Source: Branchiostoma floridae (lineage: Eukaryota > Chordata > Leptocardii > Amphioxiformes > Branchiostomatidae). From it: a DNA stretch of 64,000 nucleotides. The first letter of the stretch is position 1. Every line of letters begins with the position of its first letter. A model generated the notes under the pieces. The model had not been told where the DNA came from. It saw only the letters and a list, made by a program, of their open reading frames with translations, and did no database searches. Location: contig NC_049982.1 in NCBI RefSeq assembly GCF_000003815.2, positions 13,235,822-13,299,821 of the forward strand, in the 5' to 3' direction. Shown here piece after piece: positions 50,990-63,400 of the stretch. A program made the translations under genes and the position numbers.

Positions 50990-51481
50990 CTTGTGTGACC
51001 TGTGCTTCTAAAGGTCAAAGGTAAAGGTTATGATGTGAAAAAAATATCCATTTCGCAGCTGTATGTGATGACTTGATGAAAAATTCACAAAATTTAAATA
51101 ATATCTGCATAGTTTTCTACAGTATACGTGTACAATTATCTACTTATCTGAGCTTTTTATGAAAAGTTATTATCTACAGTAGAATGTGCATGAGATATTC
51201 TATTTTTTCAAAGGGTGAACTAATTTTTCCACTAAAATATTTGACATTATTTTTGGAATATTTTTGCAAATATGAACTAATTTAGATTTTTAATGAATAT
51301 CTTAAGAGCATAATTAATCGTTTTGTGCCAAGATCATCGTTTTGTTTTATATAAACAAAAAATACCCCACCTATTTGGGTGATTCCATTCTCCCTCCTTT
51401 CCGCCATCTTGTGCGCTCGGGGTTGCATGGAGGTTGTATGATTTTGCAGAGAGATGAAGTGATTCTGCTCTTTGACTGAAG
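50990..51481. promoter_or_regulatory. Bidirectional promoter between MRPL35 and IMMT
   Basis: 492 bp separate the two start codons. A GCCGCCATCTTG motif at 50982-50993, which overlaps the MRPL35 ATG on the opposite strand (AAGATGGCGGC), and TCCGCCATCTTG at 51400-51411 both match the YY1 consensus. YY1 sites at or just inside transcript starts are typical of nuclear mitochondrial-protein genes. No TATA box is evident. The middle of the interval is AT-rich. Confidence 0.75.
51427..51479 (+). promoter_or_regulatory. Upstream ORFs in the IMMT leader
   Basis: Three short uORFs lie before the main ATG if transcription begins near 51400: 51427-51441 (4 codons), 51438-51479 (13 codons, ending 2 nt before the main ATG) and 51454-51462 (2 codons). 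Closely spaced uORFs could lower or regulate translation. Confidence 0.5.
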
Positions 51482-54400
51482 ATGTGGAGAGCTTCTCGAC
51501 GGGTGCCAAGCAGAATAAAGGTCAGTAGAATATAAAGAAAATAGTCTTTTCTGCTAAGACGTAGTATCTGACGAATTGTATGAGATGAAAATGGGTCATA
51601 TATTGATCTGAAAGGACCTTTGGGAGCGACCTGTCTGTAGCGTGACATGTATGTGTTACCGTGACCTGTCCATCTGTCTTACATTTCATCTAAACCAAAT
51701 GTTCCCTGTGTCTACGCATTTGCTATATTATACTAGTATGCTGCGTCAAGCTGATATAAACCATGAAATTATGTTACTTTATGGCACATATAAAGTATGA
51801 TTTCTTGAAATATTCAATGAACAAATTTATCAAATGAATGCTCTGCTCTACAAAGTCTTTGTTAGGATGTATTGGACTATGATTATGGCAAAGGGTCACA
51901 AATGTAATATTACCTCTCCTCAAATTTTCGTCATGTTAAACAGCATAGCTGCTCTATCAATTAGGGCTTTTAACTTGAAGGTTTCTTCTACAGCTGTTGC
52001 TGGGGTAACAAAAAATTGTGATTTATTCTGCAAATCCATACATGCAGGCTGGATCCATTAACAAAGGAATACCAATAAAGCCATATGGATTATGCCATGC
52101 CCATAGTCAATAATACATCTAAAGTTAACAGACCAGCCAACACAGTGTTGAGCATTAAACACCAGACGTCAGGGTTTAAAAATATATGGTACCTGCCACC
52201 TGCAACATTTCTATATAATTTGTGAAAAAAATTATTTTACAGTAAAATAAGTTGATTTTTTTCTGGCCAAAGATATTACGTCAATACCTTCATACTTCAT
52301 TTAGGAAAGAAGGCATCTGCCTATTGTGTCCTGTTTCTTATATCACAATATATGTTCACAGTGAATACTTGCGCCCTTCCCAATCACACTGTGTTTATCT
52401 AACCTAGACCTTGATGCTATGTGCTGCAACTACTATATCTGGTAACTGCTCTATTAACAGCTCTAACACTGAAGGTTTGACTTCTCACCCTAGACCTCGA
52501 CAGTGGTACTTTTAGCTTGATGTTCATGCTTGTTATTTTGAATCACACATTGCAGGTGACAAGAAGAAAATTTTGAATGGCCTTTATTATGATCTGTTAC
52601 AGTGATCTTATGATCGCTTTTTACCTTGAAATGGCATACTGGGTGGGTCATTCAAATATGGGTCAAGTTGAGAATGTTACAATATGAAATGAATAAATTG
52701 ATTAATTAATTGATTATTTCCAACCCAGTGCTTGGGCCAAGGTAGACCCACAAGCCGTGCACAACAACCCTGCAGGAACTATGCAGAAGAAGGAGCGGAC
52801 AAATCAGCTAAGGCAGCACAAGCCAGGTTACAAGCTGTTGGATCCCTCCCCACTGAAACGTGAGGCTCTATACCCCATACATACCCCAGTCCAGTCTCAA
52901 CTCCATTTGGCATGACAAGCCAACTGTCCTAAAAGCTGTATCTTCAAAAGAAATTACTTTAGTTACACCAAATTTTTGTTGTTGTTTATTGTCAGGTTTT
53001 GTTTTATTGCTATGCAGCTTTCAGGACAGTCCACAAAGTGTGATCCCAGTACTTGTAAAGTTTTGTGTGAACAACACAAAATGTTTAGGTGTGTAGTTGG
53101 CCTGTGTGCTTGTCCTCTGAAAATTTGAGTCAGTGAAATAACAAAATTACATGGGTATCTGGGTATGTAGCCTCTAGGAACAGATGTATTCATGTACATT
53201 AACTTCAATTACTTGTTGTTTTTAACACTTAGATCTAGACTGAACAAATTTACTTTTTATCTGTTTTCAATGTACAATTTGTGTAATGCTTGTGATGCCA
53301 TAAGTGTTTTGCTATTTGACGTTAATATGATGTGTTACATGTAACTGAAAGGACCTTCAACTTGAAGTGTAAATGGAATCCAGGACAGGCTTAAAAGGTG
53401 CACCATGTGACAAGTCATAGGTGTTGAACTACTTGAATGCCATGCAATGCAATGCCATTTCTTCTGAAGGAAGTAATTAAATATTCTCAGATGTCTTCAA
53501 CTTGGTGCAAAGGATACAGTTTGATAGCCTTGTATCAACTCACCATACATGTAATATATGGCCTATTCCATACCACACAGTTGTACCTAACCTTCATGCC
53601 AGTGTTTCTCCTTGCCCTGCAGCTCCAGTGGAGGTGTTGGTAGGACCATACTAACTGCAACTTTGGCAGTAGGGGCTGGAGTGGGAGGGCTGACGGTGTA
53701 CGCCAAGTCTAGCCCAGAATTTCGAAAAACTCTTGAGGGAAATATTCCATATGCCAGGGAGTACCTGGGAGCCGTGCTGGATCGGTAAGTGAAATTTCAC
53801 AGATGGACCCAAGCATGGAGCAAGCTGTTCCTCTCATTCTCAATTCATTGTACTGTTGACATCTTATACTTGCTATTACTTTCATTAGTTTGTGACTGAT
53901 CTTTAAAAGATACCACAATTCCTGTTTACCCTGCAGTGGGCCCAAGATGCCAGACCTCGGCCTTGGAGGAGTGGTGGATAAAGCCAAAGACATGGTTGGC
54001 ATGGGGAAGAAAAAGGAGGAACAACTAGGGGTAAGGCTGTAATGTTTGTGCTGAGTGAGTTTTTGTAGTGCAGATTTGTACAGTGCAATGACTTATCAAA
54101 ACTGCCCAATGACACCACTTGAGGGACCAGAATCTGGTCCATGTGGACATACAGATGGTCACTATACATTGTATTCTAAATAGATCTAGATTCTTAATTC
54201 TTGTGTCAATAGGAAGAAAACATTTTAAGGGGCCCCCAAAATGTGATCACATTAGCCAGGTGGTCCATAATAAAAAATTATGTAGAGGTGATCACTTGTT
54301 TTAGTCAGCATTCTGTAAACAGCATTCTGTGAACAATCTATGAACTTTGTTGCTTCAACTTTACTTTATGTACTTCCATACCATCTAAAGTATCATGTGA

Positions 54401-57400
54401 CAAACAGTGTTTGAATCCACTTTCAGTCTTTCCTGCCAAAGTTGTCCAAGTCAAAAGCTGATGAAGAAGAGAAGCAGAGAAAAGCTGCTGCTGACACTGC
54501 TGCTCAAGGTATGTCCAATTTTGTATCTGTTTTGGTTGCTTAATGTTTCTTTTCTTTAATAAGAAACTTTTAGATCTATTTGTCTGACAAGTGTACTTGC
54601 TTGGTGTATGATTACAGTGATGTCAAACTTGTGAGATTTCATGGTTATGTATTGCTCATATACTTTGTGGACTTGGTTCAAATGAAATGTTGGCTAATGT
54701 GCTTGACTTGATACATGTACTTGATGTAAATGTATGTGCTGTCAGCACCTATATCAATATTTCAGTCTTAATCTCTCCCATTCTGATGATAAGACCTTTG
54801 AACTTTTTGCAAAATCTAGTACAAGTAATGTCAGTTTTGTTAGTCATAAGAGAGGTGCATAACTTGCAGGTTGTGACCTGAGTGTCAAGTATCAAACTCA
54901 TACATGCCTATGTATAATAGTTAATTGCTTACACCTAGACTATATGCATGTTGTTTGTTATAAAAAAAGGTGTCATCTACCTACAATGCCAACTCTGAGA
55001 GTAAACTCACAAATAAAGCACAATAAACCGTCCTTCTGGCCACACACCTAGCTATAGCCTATGGTGTCGACCAGCCCTATCCGGCAGAAGCTAAAGTTTC
55101 CTCATCCCCTCCACCAGTCAAGTACATACCAACACATGAAAAGGGCACAGGGAAGGATGAGGAGTCACCAGCTATTGGTTTGTGTTTGCTCCACTGAGTG
55201 TTTGATGTTGTGCAGTGTTAGCCAGCTAGTGTGAAGGGCATGCTGTGTGACTTGGAAATAAACTAACATTCCAGAATCTGAGGCCTTGTTTGTGCTGGGT
55301 GAGTTTTTGTAGTGCAGATTTGTACAGTGCAGTGATTGATCAAAAGTAACCTGTGAAGCATACACAACTTTGTAAAAAGAAATGCACTTTGATTACTCTT
55401 TCTTCTGTAGTCAAAGCCTTCTCCCCTGATGTGCATTGGTACATATTGTTGACCTTGCCAGCTAACATTACATATGTATCCAGCTATGGCACAATTGATG
55501 TAAACCTGAGTATTGCTGCTGAGTCTGAGTCTTGCAAAAGTGTCCCTTGCTTGCAAGAGAAATGTTATATATCACTAGACTTGCTTCATGTTTGTGGTTC
55601 TTATTTTGTCATATGTCAAGTTGTGGTAGTGTTTAGTGATTAGGTCTGAATCATGTCAAGAAATTGATACAAAAGTTGTAATCCACATACATGTAATGTT
55701 CCTGTTGTTTTGAAGTGAAATGTACATCAAAGCCCTAGCCTACACTGCTCACCCCAGTGATACCTAGTGATGCATTCATACATATCAGTCTATCACAATT
55801 GAATGTCTTTAAAGCCTTATAATATTGGGGAGACATCATGCAAGAAGTTGGAGGAAGCATTCACTGAGGGCATAGCTAAATGAGTAACCACAAGTCTGCT
55901 TAGCACAACAACAGCATGATTATAACATGAGTAGTTAGTCTCTCCAAGGACGTTATATGATCAGCCATCCTTGCATGTTTGCTTGGCCTCTCAAGCGTGA
56001 GTGTGGGTAGCCAGAATTCTGAACATGTCTAGAGCATTATAAAACACCTCTGAGTTGCTATGTACATACAATGACTGTAAATATTCTAATTTATACATAA
56101 CATTAACAGCTCAGTGGTATACAGTATGTCAAGTCACATGAAAGGAAATCTACTTACCAGATGTATTTTTAGATTACTGTTTGTTAGTTTTTAGTTGTTA
56201 GTTTCCCATTCTTTTTGTTTCCCGTATCTCTTGTTCTTAGAATTTTAAATTTAGTACTCATTTTCCCCCTGAAGCAGTCCCAGCAGCAGCAGATCATCGG
56301 CCCCTCCCCGTGGAAGAGTCTGAAGTAGCCACTCCAACAGACGACAAGCCTCGTGAAATTCTAGCTGAGCCTATAGCATTTGGTTTGTTACCTTACATGG
56401 CATTATGTGTCAGTATTTCATTTTAAATTTTGGATCAGTTACAACAAATTGCCATGATGCCCCCCCCCCCCCACTATTTTCATCCCATCCATCATCAGAT
56501 TTTCCATACCTTCACAGATTTGTACCTCTCACCTTCTGTATAATTGCTTATAGATATACACTCCCTCTTGCACCCAAATAAAGTTGATGGTGTGATTATA
56601 TTGTGAATCAAAATGGTTCCTGATTTGCACCCAACTATGCCAACAAAATTCCTAAATGCTGTTAATCAATTGTTACATACAGGGAATGTTTATGGAATTG
56701 CATGTGATTGTCAAGACAATAATACAAGTCTCATGTCAATAAAGCTGATAGTATTACTAATCAATAGTCTTTAATGACGTAGATTTGTAAAAAAAAGACT
56801 ATGATCAATCTGGATGAACAAAAAGTTAAAATCTGCTATCTAACTTATCACCAAAAAAAAACAATTCCCACTTCATGTAGGTGTTTCTGCCATCATGGGA
56901 CGACCACAGTCTACACCAAAGAAACCTGTACCAGAACCCCCTCCAGCACAATTACCAGACGAGAAACCCCCAGCTGCTGAAAAAATGGAACAATCCACAG
57001 CAGAAGCTGTTGCATTTGGTTGGTTTACCCCCCAGAGTGGGGGAATCTGATACCCCTAATACAGTAGTGATTTCTGAATAAGGTTTGTGCTACTAAAAAT
57101 GTAGTGAAGGTTGAAATGGAAAAGTATTCAGGTCTGTCTCTAATCTCACAGCATGGGTTTAGGTCAGTGGTGCTTGGTGTGGCTATCGTCACTGTAGCTG
57201 CCTTACACATGTAGTGATACATCTTACATGTAGGTCTTGTAGATGCTAGGATTAAAGAATTAGGTGCACTTTGCAGTGGAAGTAAAACTGTCTATCTTCA
57301 AGATCACAATAGAAATGCAGTTCCAGATATAGCCCCCAAGACAGATCACAATATCAAGTGATATATATGAACATTTTTTTTAAGTTTTTAATGTCACCCT

Positions 57401-60400
57401 TCTGCCTTCCCCTATTTGTTACATGTATTCACATACCTCTGTCCTGTTGTTTGTTCTCATTTGGGTTAGGCATTTTGAAATGTTGTCCATTGTCTGTTTC
57501 AAACTGTCACTATCCAAAAGATTCTACAGCTACATGTAAAGATGAGACCTTCATAGGAGATAAAGGAATGGTGACAAGAGAAGAGGTCACCCAGGAAGAT
57601 ATAACAGAAACCCATGGAGAGGGGGCAAGTATTCTTGTCAAGGAAAACAATACTGGAACATAGGATACTGCAATACAGGAAATGCCTGCAGCACATACTG
57701 AGGTAGTCCAGGGTTAAAGAGCAAGACTTTTCCCCAAACAGCTCCAGTCAAAGTTGTGGAATCTGGTGATCAGCAAAAAACACAGACCATGGCAGAGGCA
57801 GTACTAGCTGGTGGTTGGTTCCTTCAGATGTACAAACTGTCGTGTTACATACAGCGGCGTTCCCGCCATAGTTAACACCCGTCACTGACGCTGACGATTT
57901 CTGACGCGTCACTGACGATTTCTGACGGACATTATTCCGTCACAGCATTTTTCTGACGCGTCACTGACGGAGACTGCCGCATTTCTGACTGGTCAGCGTT
58001 ATCAAATGACGAACCATTCATATGCAGGCGGCGGTAACATCACAGATTAATGGGAGGAGAACTAATTTGCGTCATGCTGCGCAGTAACCTGCCGATACAA
58101 AAACGGAACAGCGGAAAGAGACGGCGATCTTGCCTGCATTTCAGTAGATCGAATTATACAGACATTTTCTTCTGGTACTGCTTGCTATTAAAGAGTGGAG
58201 TTGTTTGTTCTTACTTTATCAATTACTTATTTTGCTCATCAGCTTTTTATTTGCCTGTTGATTATTGTTGTTGCAATAGATTTTATCACGAAAGTAGCGT
58301 TCCTCGATAAAACTCTGCTCAGCGAGCGCCGGCCGGGAGGTAGTGTAACGCTACGTTTGCAAAAAATCGGAGCAAAATTGTCAACATCATGTTCACGACA
58401 CTGTGTAGTAAAAAAGTTCTGAGGTGGGGAAACATTCTCAGGATACCTATTTCTTTTAATAAAATAAAGGTCAATCCAAAAAGTTAACCCGAAGAACGCG
58501 GCAATGTAACGTTATATTATTTTCGGCAACACAAAGCACGCCCATCGGCCAGAAACTAGCGGCAGACAACCATCAAACAAGCGAGCTGCCGGCCATGATC
58601 GACTACAAAAATACATTTTAGGCTGGGCTACCTTTATATAATTATTGTGCAAGACGTAAAAATATCATATAAGTTCGAGTCCCGGTATTTTTAAGTTAAA
58701 TACGGCGTAAACTTCAACTGAAAACTTTGCCATGTTTAGCTGCTACATTACGGACGACGGGCCCAGCATTGCGTAACAGTATGTAAATATTACGTGACGT
58801 AGAACATACGTGTCTCTGATTGGCTACTGTAGGCAAGATTTGCACAACTGTTGGCGGGAAACGAAGGGATTGGCGGCTCCTCGCGAGGCCGAGCTTGCAG
58901 GAACTACGTGTTTGGCTATGTTTATATCAGTGTATATAAAGAATTTAACGGCACAGCACTGAAAAAAAGGAGTTCTCTGTCAAATAATCCGCTTTGAAGA
59001 GGTTTTGGTGTGTTTTTTATCGAAGATTTTGCCGCCGAATTTGTGATCAGCGATCGGGAACATCCGCTCGCACGCACGCGGAAAACCTACGAATTTTGAT
59101 AGGAATATCTTTGCACCATTAACGTTCGACAAATACACACCTGGAATGGTGGAGCTATTTTAGAGCTACTTCGTCCTCGCTTCCTATTAATTATAACCAA
59201 AGATTCTATAGTGAGACAATTTTCTCCTCGGTATGACACGCAGACGGCGTCTACACGTCGTAATCACGACGTCACGGCTTAGGATAGAGTTTTGTGTGGC
59301 GTTTAGAAAGTGGGAAATGTTGTCAATCTTTGGGGTTTGGGGTGAAAATATGAGGCCTGCATTGTTGTAATCAAAATCAATAGATGTTTTGTGCATGTGA
59401 ATATGTTTATTAGATGTTCAGATACCGGTAGAATTGTAGCAAAAATGGGTCTGACCCGAACCCTCCCACCGCGCCGCTCAATTGATTGACACATGCGGCC
59501 GGGGCGCGGCTTCTTTGAGTTTCACCAAGGACCTTGGTTTGGCGGCATTCTCAAAGAACGGGCCCGCCGGTACTGTACCGCCCGGGCCCGCCGGCCCGGT
59601 GTGGCAAAAATGTGCAATAAAGGTCTTCATTCATTTATTGTAAGAACAATCAGCACGGTGCATGTTTTTCCGCCGTGTTTGATTTTTTTTCTTGGTTTAT
59701 TCTACTTGATAGCGATATTTAGTGTCGATGAATATATTTTGAATATTTTTGAACGACATTTATCGTAAACCCACATCGTTATGTTCCACACAAAGCGTCT
59801 CTCTCTTTGTTAGACAGATTCAGTTGTGGTTTATACTGAAACATTTTGTATGTGGTACCACAGCGACTCGAGATGACTTAAGGCATTGGGTTTCTTCATA
59901 CACTAGCGCATTTAGCAATGTACTTACCGTATTTCCAACACTCGGAATAGATGATTTTCGATCGGATAGCAGCAGAATGATGATGGAAAACCTGGTATAA
60001 ACTTACCTTCCAGGTTTTAAACGTTATATGTTATGATGAAGCTTACATAAGTTGCACACACGTAAGATTTCTCAACGATCATCATTGTGCCAAGGAAGCT
60101 ATTAAACGGATGGAAACCCGAATCCCTTTATCCATATTAGAAATAGAACCAATGTTAGTTAATCCAACAGAACTTTTGAACTAACAGCAAGACAAAACAC
60201 AACAAATAGATTAAAAAACACAAAAGGTTGAATATATGCCCTGGAGTATGGTTTCGTCGGTCGACTGCCCGTCAGCGATGTTCTGTCCCGAGAGCTCCGC
60301 CAGGAACAGGTAGGTCTTGGCTGAGTTGCAACCTCGACAAGTGCCAAGGAAGCCGGCGGATGGTGACCTGAATCCTACTTTTCTAGCCTAGCTACCGTTA

Positions 60401-63400
60401 AACAAAGTAGAACTAGAACTAGTGTTAGTGAATTCAACAGAACTTTTGAACTGATATCAGACAAAACACACTTAATAAATAGATTCAAAAACACATAAGG
60501 TTGATTATATGCCATGGCGTATGGTTGGAATATGCCCTGGTCGACTGTCCGATGAGCAGGAACGTCCGATGGCGATGTTCCGACCCAAGAGCTCCCTCAG
60601 GAACAGGTAGGTCTTCATGCTGAGTTGCGCCCTTGACGGTACGAGCAGCAGTGTTTCCAGGAAAAAGCCGGCGGACGAAAACCTAAATTCCTAGCCTACA
60701 AAAGTAGCTAATGATGTCTAATTAATAATCAACTTATCGTAATTATGGTGATCTTTACCATGGCGGTAAAATGTATTGTACACAGATGATGATGATTGTA
60801 CACCATGGGCTCAAAAATTCTAAGGATTTAATAAAACCGCCTTGAGGAACCATATAGTAGTAACTCTACTCAAAACATTAATTAATAACAAGAGATTTTA
60901 CCGGATCAATTCTTGTCTTCCACTTATCGCCAAACACGATAATGTTTTGTTTTGTTTACAACAATCCCCTTTAATCACCTGCGAAAACTCGCACGCCGAC
61001 GGGAAACACGCCCTTGTAGTTTCCAGAGCCTAAACAGAAATTCGTTACCCTCATAATTGCGAGCACAAGTAATGTACTAAATAAAGCATCGGATATGTTG
61101 ATCATGCATAAATTTGACAGAAAGAGACAGCTGGCTCATTCAATGTTTCGACGGGCACGTCTGATGGACAAAACATCTATTTCTGCATGGGCCCTTCCCT
61201 CTTTTAGATTTATCCCGGTTCCTGGTTGCCACAAATTTTCCGTCTTACCAAGTAACCTCCTTGGTCTTACCGGTATTAGATTTCGAACTGCAAGTCTTTC
61301 GTTTATTTTTTGCGAGCCATGTTTCGGGGTTCTTCGAGCGCCGGCGACAGAACCTCATTTATAGACAAGTATCAAGTTATTTTTGCTGTCAGTTTTCCTC
61401 TTTGCTGGTTGGCTGTCAAAAATGATTGAATTTGCGTCCTGCAAAGTTTCAGACAGTCCGGCGCGGGCGGCGCGATCTTCAAACAACCGCGATCTGTCAA
61501 TCAAGATCGCGCATCGTGGGAGAGTGTACATTTGTAGTGGCCGTCCTCGGAGCTGCTGTTTCGCGCGCGTTCAGAAGCCGATGTATCAAATCGGATAATC
61601 TATAGTTCAGTTTCATCCAGATCCCAAACGGTTCTCGCTATTTTTGTTACAGTGCACAAATTTTAGTTAAATCTTCGGCTTAATCAATCGCAGTTTGAAC
61701 CCGCAGAGAAGTTGTACCGCTAGCATTCATGTTTGTTTACACGTAAGGTACGTTCGGATCCAACATCTTTTTTAGCATGCGCTGTGCTTTACATTTTGCC
61801 GTATTTTTCTTTGTTCCGTGGATACATAAAAACGCTGACACAGTTTTGTAACATCGGATATCATTGCTAGCTTTTCAAACTGCGTTACAATCATATACGA
61901 GTATTCACTTAGCTACTACGTAGATCGCAGTTTTGTGAGCTGTTTTTCTAATCGCACGGACTGTTTCGGCTCGGGAAATTGGAAACTACACGTGTTTCCC
62001 GTCGATGTGTGAGTTTTTGAAGCAATACAAAAAATATCGGTATTTGCCGACAAGTGCAAGACAAGAATCGATCTCGATAAAATCTGTCAGTTATCTGCTA
62101 AAGAATATAACAATTGGTTTCTCAGACCGGCTTTTCTTCACCCGTACCTGGAAATTTCGCATGATCAAAATGTCGATTGTACCCGGCCGTGTCAGACGAT
62201 TTCCCCGGTGTCATTATTGACCACGATGCCATTTTTTACATTTATCAAATGAAACCCGTAGAAAATAACGATCTAACAAATGAGTCGCTAAAGCACTGAA
62301 AGTCCGTATATAAGTCCCTCCCAGTCTCAGATCGGTCGAGCGGTTAGAGCCCAAATAACAACGTGATAAATTTAAACAATATGGCCACAGTCGGCTCGAG
62401 AAGACAACACTGAATTTTTTTTTAGCAATTAATCTTCAACAAGAATGACTCATACTCTAATCATTGCCAACCCCTTTTAGGTTTGTGTGTGTATTTTAGC
62501 TGTTCAGAAGAGCAATTATTAAGTTAACAACTTTCCCCTCCCAGAAGCGTGGCATATCCACGTAAGCTGCGTATTTCGGGGGTCAACGACCTGCCGCAAC
62601 ATCGCAACGAAAACTCGCACACTAGGAGGTGACAAAATTGCTATTGTCTTGTCGGGGTACAAAATAAACATGAAACCTGACCCCATCTCATACATATCAT
62701 TAACGCTGACGCTGACTGGTCAGCGTTTGACTCTGACGAATTCTGACGGGCGTCTGACGATGTCTGACGGTTTCTGACGCGTCACTGACGATTTCTGACG
62801 CGTCACTGACGATTTCTGACGCGTCACTGACGCTGACGGGTGTTAACTATAACGCGATCGCCGCTGTAGCATGGTGTGACCCTGGATGACACCCTGCACG
62901 GTTTTGAACTTGTCGCTTGGTCCTGTTTCTCAACTTCTCAGTTCTATTAGACACATAAAAGCCTAATCATGACCATCCCAGTCGTCTTCATGTGAAATAC
63001 TTTCCTCTTTTTTTTGTCCTTTCCCTCCAAGTCCATGGTAGTGTAGACAGCTGGATTGGCTCTCCCATTATTCTGTTCAATAGTAGATTTCAAATGCTTG
63101 TCTACAGGAGTTGTCACAAAGTAGCATTTCTGAGGGATTCTGTGATATGTATACATAGCTGACCACAGTCTTGGAATAATAATTGATTGCTCCCTTTTTC
63201 CTACGGCAACATTTCTTCTTGGTAGGCGATAGGATGGACAGCTTCTTCACTGTTTTCTGTGCAGCCATATGGGTGCCCCAAATACCCTCAGTAGATTTGA
63301 TATTGAACTCTTTTTCCCCTCAACAAATGTACTACATGTAATTCTGCCATGTGTTAGTCATGTTACCCCTGTTCATGTTTCCTTAACAGCTGTATTTCCC

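Noticed and set aside
62335-62360. tRNA-like A-box (TCGGTCGAGCGGTTAGAGC)
   Set aside because: No B box or cloverleaf follows, and it lies within the 5-kb mobile element.
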